Origin: CAYSLC01 sp964431545
Lineage (GTDB): Bacteria > Desulfobacterota > Desulfobacteria > Desulfobacterales > JAABSP01
Reading direction: 5' to 3'
DNA length: 64,000 nucleotides
Assembly (NCBI GenBank): GCA_964431545.1
Contig: CAYSLC010000003.1
Coordinates: 1 to 64,000, forward strand
Shown: piece after piece, positions 8,191-16,120 of the stretch
Layout of the letters: every line of letters begins with the position of its first letter
Numbering within the stretch: position 1 is the stretch's first letter
The notes under the pieces: model-generated
The model's input: the letters and a program-made list of their open reading frames with translations, nothing else
What the model was told of the DNA's origin: nothing
Databases searched by the model: none
Translations under genes and position numbers: made by a program

Positions 8191-9732
8191 CTAAGAAGCA
8201 TCAATGGGATATCCGCCGTTGCTCGGCCTCCCGAATACCGTGGGGATGATGTCGGTGATGATCCGCTTTCCGTCGATGATCTCTTCGGTGTGGATTTCAT
8301 CGGCCTCGGTATGCTTGCGGCTAAAAACGACATAGAAACCTTCTTCCAGCCCCTCCGAAGCCAGATATGCGGCCAGTTGGCGCTTTCCCCGGTCGAAATA
8401 GTGCCGGTCCGTGTAGATCTTGGTTTCGATGACGTGCTTCTGATCTTTGTGCAGGATCAGGATGTCGGTTCTTCCCCGGCCCGAGGGAACCTCGATGAGG
8501 GTCTGTCCCCCGAGGCGTTCGATGAAAAAGTTGATGAAGCTGTCCAGGCTATAGTGCCAGGCGGCCTCTTTGAGGTTTTCGGTGTCGAATGCGCGGAAGC
8601 CTCTTCTGCGGACGTACTCCCGGTATCTTTTCAGAATGGCGCGGATGTTGAGAACCCCTTGGCTCACATATTCGGAAAAGGTGTCGTGCGCGGAGACATA
8701 GTGCTGGTGTTCGTCGTTGAAGAGCGGCTGGAATGCGGTGATCAGCCGTTTTGCATAGATCGGAACCGGTATGGCCACATTATCATCCACATTCTCCACA
8801 ACACCGTTGGCATACAAATATGCGATGTCCGGATCATCCACCGTGAAGGGAACCGGTTCTTCCATGAACAGCAGCCGAAACATGAAAGGCTTTTTTGTGC
8901 GGGCCTTTTGCACGATGTTGATGATGTTTTTGTCAAACTTGCGCGTCAGATAGTGTTTCAAGGTTTTGTAGAAATCATCCATTTGGACCGGCTTTGAACG
9001 ATCCGTCGCCACCGCATCCGTCAGATGCTCGCAGATGCCGCAGACAAGGCCGGGCTGCCCTTTTGTGTTTTCGTGGATGGCTTCGATCACATCGGCTGCA
9101 AAAGGCTGTCCCGATTCGGCCTCATACTGGCCGATGAGATCCTCGATTTCTTCGAAGGTGAAGTAGGGAAGCGTCAGCTCATCCGCGACATTGAAGGGCG
9201 AGGCATGGGAGACCACCAATTCCGCGAGGGTGCTGACGCCCACGAGGATCATCGCCCGGAGGCAGTGGTCTCCTTTTTGATGGTAGAGCTTTCGGAAGGC
9301 GTGCATCAGCTCGCCCATGACGATATCGGGAATGCCCTCGAATTCGTCGATGATCAGAACAAGCGGATCGATCAGGGGCTCCAGTTCCTCGAAAAAGATC
9401 CCGAGGCTCACCTGACTGTTGACGGGAAGATCGAGAAAGACGCCGAATTCCTTGATCCTTCGCTTCAACTGCCGGGAGAAATCGAGGTAGAACTCCTCCC
9501 GGGTCGCGGTCTTCAGATGCTCGAAGCTGACCCATATGGGGGTATAGGGCTCCTTTTTGAGTTCTTGGATCAGCAGTTGAAAGTAGGTGGTCTTGCCGGA
9601 CTGGCGGGGCGCGAAGATGGTGAAGTAGCGGCCCCGCTCCACTTTGCGGCGGCCCTTTTCCATCAGCTTCTCCCGCAGGACGGTGTAGTGTTCGGCCGGG
9701 TTGCAGGGGCCGGTTGTGTTGAAATAGCGCAT
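8191..9732 (-). CDS. AAA ATPase fused to PD-(D/E)XK nuclease domain (copy 2)
   Basis: A 513-residue relative of the protein at 4721-6349. The start at ATG 9732 (MRYFNTTGPCNPAEHY) is preceded by GGAG. Walker A is FAPRQSGKTTYF near residue 42, Walker B is LVLIIDEFEGI near 122, and the nuclease core is GRGRTDILI followed by VIETKIY near residues 430-455, so ATPase and nuclease motifs both look intact. The region in between is helical and ends in the HYxxRGKRQLAAYL segment usual for this family. Its start lies only 69 bp from the right-hand copy of the cyclase/RND repeat. Function is unproven; nucleic-acid processing in defence or mobile-element biology is the usual proposal. Confidence 0.85.
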   Translation of the reverse strand: MRYFNTTGPCNPAEHYTVLREKLMEKGRRKVERGRYFTIFAPRQSGKTTYFQLLIQELKKEPYTPIWVSFEHLKTATREEFYLDFSRQLKRRIKEFGVFLDLPVNSQVSLGIFFEELEPLIDPLVLIIDEFEGIPDIVMGELMHAFRKLYHQKGDHCLRAMILVGVSTLAELVVSHASPFNVADELTLPYFTFEEIEDLIGQYEAESGQPFAADVIEAIHENTKGQPGLVCGICEHLTDAVATDRSKPVQMDDFYKTLKHYLTRKFDKNIINIVQKARTKKPFMFRLLFMEEPVPFTVDDPDIAYLYANGVVENVDDNVAIPVPIYAKRLITAFQPLFNDEHQHYVSAHDTFSEYVSQGVLNIRAILKRYREYVRRRGFRAFDTENLKEAAWHYSLDSFINFFIERLGGQTLIEVPSGRGRTDILILHKDQKHVIETKIYTDRHYFDRGKRQLAAYLASEGLEEGFYVVFSRKHTEADEIHTEEIIDGKRIITDIIPTVFGRPSNGGYPIDAS

Positions 9733-9800
9733 ATGTTTCTCCGATCGCTGTTTTTGTTCCCAAACATTTTTTCCGCGTTGGCGGAAACCCCGACGAAGGG

Positions 9801-9881
9801 ATGATCCGGCGGATCGAATCGATCGATCCCGGCGGTCTTCCCCCGGATTGGGACGTCGCCGTCCGGTTGACCACCAAATAG
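9801..9881 (+). pseudogene. Cyclase C-terminal stub (26 codons)
   Basis: The frame reads MIRRIESIDPGGLPPDWDVAVRLTTK and then TAG, matching the final 26 residues of the cyclase remnant at 4133-4534 with a few substitutions. Nothing cyclase-like precedes it; the sequence upstream is the promoter side of the AAA gene. It is therefore a stub left by the duplication or insertion event, not a gene. Confidence 0.7.
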
Positions 9882-9973
9882 CCGCCGACGGGCGTCCTCC
9901 GGCCTCCGCTACGGGGAGGTCGCCGTCACCCCTTGAAACGCAACCGGAACAGCACCGCGTAGAGCACCGGCAC
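9801..9973. repeat. Right copy of direct repeat flanking the 5-kb insert
   Basis: Aligned to 4454-4621 in direct orientation. In this copy the RND gene end is intact (stop at 9926-9928) while the cyclase part is cut to 26 codons. In the left copy the cyclase part is longer and the RND part is cut. That complementary pattern is what insertion of a block into a single ancestral cyclase/RND junction, with duplication of about 170 bp, would leave. Confidence 0.75.
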
Positions 9974-12900
9974 CACCCCCAGGGTCAGGAGGGTGGCGAA
10001 GAGGAGCCCGGCGATGATGGCGACGGCCATGGGTTTCCACATGGCGCCGCCGCCGAAGTAGAGGGGGGCCATGCCGAAGGCGGTGGTGGCGGTGGTGAGC
10101 AGGATGGGCCGCATCCGCCGCTGGGCCGCCTCGATGACGGCCTTGGGGGGATCGAGGTGGTTCTCGGTGATCTCCAGGTGGATCCGCTCCAGGAGCACGA
10201 TGGCGTTGTTGATGACGATCCCGGAGAGGGAGACGATGCCGAGCAGGGTCATGAAGCCGAAGTAGAGGCCCGTGGCGAAGAGCCCCAGGACCACGCCGAT
10301 GAACCCCAGGGGGATGGTGATGAGGATGATGGCGGGCCGGCGAAGGGAGTTGAACTGGATCACCAGGAGCATGACGATGATGAACCCGGCCACGGGGAGG
10401 TTGACCATGATCGACGCATTGGCGTCCCGGGAGGTCTCGGCCTCGCCCCCCAGTTCGTAGCGGTAGCCCACCCCCCAGCCTTCGCTCTCCTTGTCCAGCC
10501 ATGGAACCACCTCGGTTGTCACCTGGCTGGCGGTGACGCCGGGATCGAGATCGGTGTGGACGGTCACCGTCTTGAGCCGGTTCTTCCGGATGATCTTGGG
10601 GGGCTGCCATTCAACCTCGATGTCGGCCACCTGGAGCAGGGGCACCGATTCCCCGGTGGCCTGGACATGGACATTGAGCCCCCTCAGGTTGGCCACGTCC
10701 CGCCGGTCCGCGGCCACCGACCGGAGGACCACCGGGATGATGTCGTCCCCCTCCCGGTAGTCGGTCACCTCCATGCCGCTCAGGCCCGTCTGGAGGGAGA
10801 CGGCGATGTCCCGGCTGGTGACCCCGGCCCGCAGGGCCCGGGGCTGATCGACCTTCACCACGATCTTCTTGGTGCGCCGCCCCCAGTCGTCGCCGATGTT
10901 CCGGGTCCCCGGCGTCTCGGCCAGCTTCCGCTTGACCCGGTCCGCGATGTCGAAGACCCGGTCGGTCTCCCGGCCGATGATCCGGATCTCCACCGGGTAC
11001 TCGATGGGGGGGCCGTTTTCGATCTTCTTGAGGATCAGGTCCACGTCGGGGAAGTGGCCCGCCACATGGGCCTCCAGCCGGGCCATGGTCCGGTCCATGG
11101 CGGCGACGGAGGTGTTGTCCACCACCATGAGGGCGTACTCGGGGCTGCTCACCTCCGGGGTGTGCTGGAGGACGAATCGCGGCCCGCCCTCCCCGACGTA
11201 GGTGACCCAGTGGGTGACCCCGCCCTCCCCTTCGGCGCTTTCCCCCCTTCCATTCTTCCCCTTTGCCATGAGTTCCCGCTCCATGAATTCCTCGATCTCG
11301 ATCACCGTCGCCTCGGTCGCCTCGATGGCCGTGCCCATGGGCAGGTGGATCTCGGCCTTGAAATAGGTCCGCTCGGAGGGGGGAAAGAAGATCACCGGCA
11401 GGTATCGGGTGGAGAAGAGGGTCAACCCGAAGAGGAGGGCCACCAGGGTCAGGGTGATCCACCGGTGGCGGAGGGCCAGGAGCAGCCCCCGGCGGTAGCC
11501 GCGATGGAAGCGGGTGTTGTGGGACTCCTTGCCCGCCGTCGGCTTCGGCTTCAGGAACTTGACGCAGAGCAATGGGATCATGGTCAGGGCCAGGACCCAC
11601 GAGGAGAGCAGCGTGATGGCGACCACCTTGAAGAGCGGCGCGGTGTATTCCCCGGTGTCCGACTCCGCCAGGTAGATGGGGAGAAACGCCGCCGCCGTGG
11701 TGAGGGAGGAGGTGAGCAGGGGCACCACCAGCTCTCCGGCCGAGGAGACCGCCGCCTCCACCGCCTTTCTTCCGGAGGCGATCTCCACCATGATCGACTC
11801 GCTCATGACGATGGCGTTGTCCACCAGCATCCCCAGGGCGATGATGAGCGACGCCAGGGACATCTGGTCGAGGCCGATGCCGAGGTAGTACATGATCAGC
11901 ATCGCCATGAGGATGGTCATGGGGATCAGGGTGGCCACCAGCAGGCCGGTGCGGATGCCGAGGGTGAGGAGCATCACCGCCATGACCACGGCGATGGCCT
12001 GGAGGAGGTTGTTCCGGAACTCCACCACCTTCCGGTCCACCTCCCGGGGCTGGAAGGTGGTCTTGACAAAGTCGACCCCGTAGGGATAGGCGGTCCGGAG
12101 CCGGTCCAGCAGGGCGTTCACGGCGTCGCCCAGGGCCATGAGGTTGCCCCCCTCCCGCATGGAGACGGCCAGGGCCAGGGCCGGCTCCCCGGAGACCCGC
12201 ATCTTCGACCGGGGCGGGTCGATGTATCCCCGGCGGATCTCCACCAGATCCCCCAGGTAGAGGACCTCGCCGGTGCGGGGGAGACGGATGACGGCCCGCC
12301 GCATCTCGTCCACCGACTCGAAGTTTCCCGACGGCTCCACCACGATCCGCTCGGTGTCGATCTCCACGGCCCCGCCGGGGATGATGATGTTCCGGCTCTC
12401 CAGGATCGCCATGAGGTTGGCGGGAGAGAGGTTCAGGTCGGCCAGCCGGGCGTTCCGGTACTCCATGAAGACCCGCTCCGCCTGGGCCCCCAAAATCTTC
12501 ACCTTGGCCGCGTTCTCCAGCAGGAGGAGTTCATCCCTGACCTCGTCGGCCACCGTCTTGAGTTCCGCGTAGGAGAACCCCTCGCCGGTGACGCCGATGA
12601 TGATGCCGTAGACATCCCCGAACTCGTCGTCCACGAAGGGGCCGACCACCCCGTCGGGGAGGTCCGGCACGGCCCGGTCGACCTTGCGCCGGAGGCTGTC
12701 CCAGATGGGCCGCATCTCGGTGTACCGTTCCAGGACGTGGGCGAAGACGATGGAGACGCCGTTCTTCGACTGGCTCTCCACGTAGTCGAGTTCCGGGATC
12801 TCCTGGATCGTCTTCTCCAGCTTGTCGGTGACGAGCCGCTCCACCCGCTCGGGTCCGGCGCCGGGAAAGTAGGTGATCACCTGGGCGATCCGGACCGTGA

Positions 12901-13018
12901 ATCCGGGGTCGTAGTCCCGGGGAAGGCTGAAATAGGCGTAGAAGCCGCCCACCAGGACGATCAGCAGCGCCACGGCGGTGACCCGGTCATTTTCGATGGC
13001 CCGGCGGGTGAGATTCAT
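9926..13018 (-). CDS. RND efflux transporter permease
   Basis: A 1030-residue inner-membrane protein of the AcrB/HAE family. It opens with an N-terminal membrane anchor (MNLTRRAIENDRVTAVAL), followed by the first periplasmic porter region, then a run of membrane segments around residues 340-520 including LGMLVDNAIVMSESIMVEI. A second porter region and a second membrane block (FGFMTLLGIVSLSGIVINNA) complete the internal duplication typical of the family. The upstream adaptor-lipoprotein gene ends 7 bp before its start, so they form one operon. No outer-membrane TolC-like gene is nearby, so the channel must be encoded elsewhere. Substrate is not predictable. A degraded copy of its 3' end lies at 4574-4621. 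Confidence 0.93.
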   Translation of the reverse strand: MNLTRRAIENDRVTAVALLIVLVGGFYAYFSLPRDYDPGFTVRIAQVITYFPGAGPERVERLVTDKLEKTIQEIPELDYVESQSKNGVSIVFAHVLERYTEMRPIWDSLRRKVDRAVPDLPDGVVGPFVDDEFGDVYGIIIGVTGEGFSYAELKTVADEVRDELLLLENAAKVKILGAQAERVFMEYRNARLADLNLSPANLMAILESRNIIIPGGAVEIDTERIVVEPSGNFESVDEMRRAVIRLPRTGEVLYLGDLVEIRRGYIDPPRSKMRVSGEPALALAVSMREGGNLMALGDAVNALLDRLRTAYPYGVDFVKTTFQPREVDRKVVEFRNNLLQAIAVVMAVMLLTLGIRTGLLVATLIPMTILMAMLIMYYLGIGLDQMSLASLIIALGMLVDNAIVMSESIMVEIASGRKAVEAAVSSAGELVVPLLTSSLTTAAAFLPIYLAESDTGEYTAPLFKVVAITLLSSWVLALTMIPLLCVKFLKPKPTAGKESHNTRFHRGYRRGLLLALRHRWITLTLVALLFGLTLFSTRYLPVIFFPPSERTYFKAEIHLPMGTAIEATEATVIEIEEFMERELMAKGKNGRGESAEGEGGVTHWVTYVGEGGPRFVLQHTPEVSSPEYALMVVDNTSVAAMDRTMARLEAHVAGHFPDVDLILKKIENGPPIEYPVEIRIIGRETDRVFDIADRVKRKLAETPGTRNIGDDWGRRTKKIVVKVDQPRALRAGVTSRDIAVSLQTGLSGMEVTDYREGDDIIPVVLRSVAADRRDVANLRGLNVHVQATGESVPLLQVADIEVEWQPPKIIRKNRLKTVTVHTDLDPGVTASQVTTEVVPWLDKESEGWGVGYRYELGGEAETSRDANASIMVNLPVAGFIIVMLLVIQFNSLRRPAIILITIPLGFIGVVLGLFATGLYFGFMTLLGIVSLSGIVINNAIVLLERIHLEITENHLDPPKAVIEAAQRRMRPILLTTATTAFGMAPLYFGGGAMWKPMAVAIIAGLLFATLLTLGVVPVLYAVLFRLRFKG

Positions 13019-13025
13019 GGGCCGG

Positions 13026-14138
13026 TCATTTCTCCGTCAGCTTGACCCGGCGGCCCTCATCCAGGCGGCTGATGCCGGCGGTGACCAGGAGATCCCCGTC
13101 GGAGAGCCCCGATTCGATGGCAAGCCCCTCGGGGGTGATCTCCCCCACGGTCACCGGCCGCCGATGGACCACCCCGGTCCCGTCCTCCGACGGCGTCACG
13201 GTGTAGACGAACCGGCCGTCCCGGTCCTCCCCCACGGCCACGGTGGGCACCATGATCCGTTTCTCGGCATCCCCCTGTTCGACGGCGAACCGGACCTCGG
13301 CGGCCATGCCCGGCCGGATCTCCGGGCGGGGCTCGGCCAGGGCCACCGTCACGGGAAAGGTGGTCTCCGCCCCGGTGGCCGACACCCCCACCTCGGTGGT
13401 CACCGCGTCGAAGCGCCGGTCCGGGAGGGCGTCGAAGACCACCGTGGCCGGCTCCCCTTCCCGGAGCCGGGAGATGATCCCCTCTGGCACGGCCACCCGG
13501 ACCTCGATCCGGTCCCCGCAGGTGACCGTGGCCACGGGTTGACCGGGCCCCACGTTCTCGTTCTCCTCCACGGCCACCGCCGCCACGGCGCAGTCGTCCC
13601 GGGGGACGGCGAGCCGGGTGTAGCCGAGCTGCCTCCGGGCCAGGGCCAACTGCTTTCGGATGGACCGGACCGCCGCCTTGGAGGACTCCGCCGCGGCCCG
13701 GGCCGCGTCCAGGTCGTTGCGCGAGGCGTTCCGGTTCTCGTAGAGGGCCCGGACCCGCTCGTAGGCGGCGGCGGCGTTCCGGGCCTCGGCCTCGGCCCGG
13801 GCCAGGGACGCCTCGGCCTCCTGGACCCGGAGGGCGAAGTCGGCCGGGTCGAGCCGGGCGATGAGATCCCCCCGGTCCGCCCGGTCCCCCACCGCCACCA
13901 GGACCTCCTCGATGGTCCCGCCCACCTTGAAGCTCAGAACGGACGCCACGGCGGCCCGGGCCGTGCCGGCAAAGGCCCGAACCGTCGGCCCGGCCGAACC
14001 GGAGACCCTCACATACCGGACCGGGCGCAGGGCCGGCTCCGTCTTGGCCGGGGGCTCATCTCCGCAGCCGAGGGCGAGGAGGAGGCACAAGATGGCTTTC
14101 CATGTCCAGGTGATCGTGTCGTTTTGGAATAATTTCAA
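13026..14138 (-). CDS. RND efflux adaptor lipoprotein (membrane fusion protein)
   Basis: About 370 residues. I favour a TTG start at 14138 (MKLFQNDTITWTWKAIL) because it gives a short, normal signal sequence; the ATG at 14204 would add 22 atypical residues. The lipobox LALGC near residue 26 predicts a lipoprotein, and the next residue is Gly rather than Asp. The usual layout follows: barrel-sandwich half (VGGTIEEVLVAVGDRADRGDLIARLDP), an Ala/Arg-rich coiled-coil hairpin, and a C-terminal beta-barrel and proximal domain. It bridges the RND pump to an outer-membrane channel. It is the first gene of the two-gene operon. Confidence 0.88.
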   Translation of the reverse strand: MKLFQNDTITWTWKAILCLLLALGCGDEPPAKTEPALRPVRYVRVSGSAGPTVRAFAGTARAAVASVLSFKVGGTIEEVLVAVGDRADRGDLIARLDPADFALRVQEAEASLARAEAEARNAAAAYERVRALYENRNASRNDLDAARAAAESSKAAVRSIRKQLALARRQLGYTRLAVPRDDCAVAAVAVEENENVGPGQPVATVTCGDRIEVRVAVPEGIISRLREGEPATVVFDALPDRRFDAVTTEVGVSATGAETTFPVTVALAEPRPEIRPGMAAEVRFAVEQGDAEKRIMVPTVAVGEDRDGRFVYTVTPSEDGTGVVHRRPVTVGEITPEGLAIESGLSDGDLLVTAGISRLDEGRRVKLTEK

Positions 14139-14269
14139 AGTGGTCTTCCGTTGAGATCCTCGATCAATTTCTCCATATTTTTGTTGACAAAGGGCGGCTT
14201 CCAATTTAGCAATCTTGGATAGCGGATTTCAGATGATTTTTCAATGGTCCGGAGCCCCCGGAGAGTCTC

Positions 14270-15541
14270 ATGATCAAACAGTTCTCGTTTCACAACTGGA
14301 AAAGCTTCCAACAGGCCGATCTTCACATCGATCCCCTGACGGTGTTGATCGGCGCCAACGCCAGCGGAAAATCCAACGCCATCGACGCCCTGGCATTCCT
14401 GCACAGATTGGCTTCGGGCATCAACCTGACCCCCGCTCTCGCCGGAGACGCCAACCTTCCCGCCATCCGGGGGGGACTGGAATGGGCGGCGCTGAAACCA
14501 CGGACATCGGAATTTACCCTGGAGTCCGTCATCTCCGGAACCGCCGAACGGACGGATTACCATTATTCGATCACCATTTCCGTCGGAAACGGCCAGTGCC
14601 TACTGAAAGCGGAATCGATCAAACGGTTGAAATACCGCCCCACCAAGCGAAATCAACAGGCCGGAAAACCCTATGAAATCTTCCTATATCGAACCGACCC
14701 CTGCGATGGGGAAAGCCCTTCGATCACCGCAAGACTATACAATGAAAAGATGGGATCTCCAAGGCCGGCCTCCCGAACGAATGCGATCCTGACGCAGCTT
14801 GCCGCCCAAAACCTCCGAAGGGAGATCGCGGAAGGCATTGACGAGGTCAAAAGGGGACTCGGAAACATCTTTATCCTCGATCCCATTCCAGCACACATGC
14901 GGGACTACAAACCGTTTTCGGACCGGATGGAGACCGACGCGGCCAACATCGCCGGAGTCATCGCCGCCCTGCCCCAAGATCAGAAAGCCAAAATGGAACA
15001 AACATTGACGGATTATGTCCGTCACCTTCCGGAGAGAGATATCCGAAAGGTCTGGGCCGAGCCGGTGGGGAAATTCCAATCGGATGCCATGCTCTATTGC
15101 CTGGAGTCATGGAAGGCCGATGATGAATCGACGCTGGTCGACGCGCGAGGCATGTCGGACGGGACGCTTCGCTTTCTCGCCATCTTGACCGCGCTTCAAA
15201 CCCGCCCCTCCGGCAGTCTGCTGGTGGTGGAAGAGATCGACAATGGGCTGCACCCTTCCCGCGCGTTGCTGATCGTTCGGATGCTTCGGGAAATCGGGAA
15301 ATCCCGGGCCGTCGACGTTCTGGCCACCACTCATAATCCTACCCTGCTCGACGCGTTGGGGGCCGGGATCGTCCCCTTCGTCACCATCTCCCATCGGGAT
15401 ATCTCCTCCGGCTTCAGCAAACTGACGCTCTTGGAGGATTTGAAACAATTGCCGAAACTTCTGGCATACGGACCGGTCGGCAAGCTTGTTTCACGGGGCA
15501 TGATCGAGGACGCGCTCAAGGCCGAGCCGGACCATGCATAG
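14270..15541 (+). CDS. SMC/OLD-like AAA ATPase paired with PIN nuclease
   Basis: A 423-residue protein with the AAA_15/AAA_21 layout: an N-terminal strand MIKQFSFHNWKSF, Walker A GANASGKS at residues 28-35, a long helical insertion, an ABC-type signature region (DARGMSDGTLRFLAI near residue 295), Walker B LLVVEEIDNGLHP near 317 and an H-loop TTHNPTLLDAL near 354. A GGAG site precedes ATG 14270. ATPases of this class act as sensors or motors in defence systems such as PARIS, Septu and Gabija. The next gene overlaps it by 8 bp and encodes a PIN-type nuclease, so the two probably work as an ATPase/effector pair. It is divergent from the efflux operon. Confidence 0.85.
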   Translation: MIKQFSFHNWKSFQQADLHIDPLTVLIGANASGKSNAIDALAFLHRLASGINLTPALAGDANLPAIRGGLEWAALKPRTSEFTLESVISGTAERTDYHYSITISVGNGQCLLKAESIKRLKYRPTKRNQQAGKPYEIFLYRTDPCDGESPSITARLYNEKMGSPRPASRTNAILTQLAAQNLRREIAEGIDEVKRGLGNIFILDPIPAHMRDYKPFSDRMETDAANIAGVIAALPQDQKAKMEQTLTDYVRHLPERDIRKVWAEPVGKFQSDAMLYCLESWKADDESTLVDARGMSDGTLRFLAILTALQTRPSGSLLVVEEIDNGLHPSRALLIVRMLREIGKSRAVDVLATTHNPTLLDALGAGIVPFVTISHRDISSGFSKLTLLEDLKQLPKLLAYGPVGKLVSRGMIEDALKAEPDHA

Positions 15542-16046
15542 GGTGATGATTTTCGATACCTCCGTACTCTGCGTCTGGCTCAGGGTGCCTGGGAAAGAGA
15601 GTTGCGGCCCGGCGGATGACCGTTGGGATGAAGCCCGCATCCAATGCCTGATCGACGAAGAGGAGCGGAAAAAAAGCACCTTCGTCCTCCCCCTGGCGGC
15701 CATCATCGAAACCGGCAACCATATCAGTCAGGCACCCCGCCACCGACACGAGGCCGCGACTCGATTGGCCGGAATCATCCTCAAGGCGGCCGACGCCGCG
15801 TCGCCATGGGCCGCGTTTACGGAGCAGGCCGCCCTGTGGGAACCCGGAAATCTGAAAGACCTCGCGACATCCTGGCCTCCCCTTGCGGCCCAGGGGCTGT
15901 CCATCGGGGATGCGACCATACGGGACGTGGCTGAATACTACGCAAACATCGGTGCCCGTGTGATCATATTGACCGGTGACAAAGGATTGAAATCCCATGA
16001 GCCGGCGAAACCGATCCCTGAGCCGCGTCGCCGGCGAAGGCAATAG
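15534..16046 (+). CDS. PIN-like nuclease partner of the AAA ATPase
   Basis: A 170-residue protein overlapping the ATPase gene by 8 bp. The PIN-fold acidic residues can be picked out: D8 in MIFDTSVL, E59 in LAAIIETGN, D126 in LSIGDATIRD and D149 in VIILTGDKGLKSH, in the right order and spacing for a metal-dependent RNase active site. The C-terminus is a short Arg-rich tail (EPRRRRRQ). It is longer than a VapC toxin (about 130 residues) and has an insertion after the first motif. No VapB-like antitoxin is adjacent, which suggests control by the ATPase. PIN assignment rests on motifs only. Confidence 0.7.
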   Translation: MHRVMIFDTSVLCVWLRVPGKESCGPADDRWDEARIQCLIDEEERKKSTFVLPLAAIIETGNHISQAPRHRHEAATRLAGIILKAADAASPWAAFTEQAALWEPGNLKDLATSWPPLAAQGLSIGDATIRDVAEYYANIGARVIILTGDKGLKSHEPAKPIPEPRRRRRQ

Positions 16047-16120
16047 TTCAATTCCGCCGATCTCCCGCCCCTCAAGCGAATAAGCTTCGGATTACATCGA
16101 TAAAAAACACTTTCCATCTG

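Noticed and set aside
9848..13045. Very long open frame (about 1065 codons) on the plus strand
   Set aside because: It is antisense to the intact RND pump, its translation is rich in Gly, His, Asp and Pro without family features, and it is explained by GC-rich codon bias.
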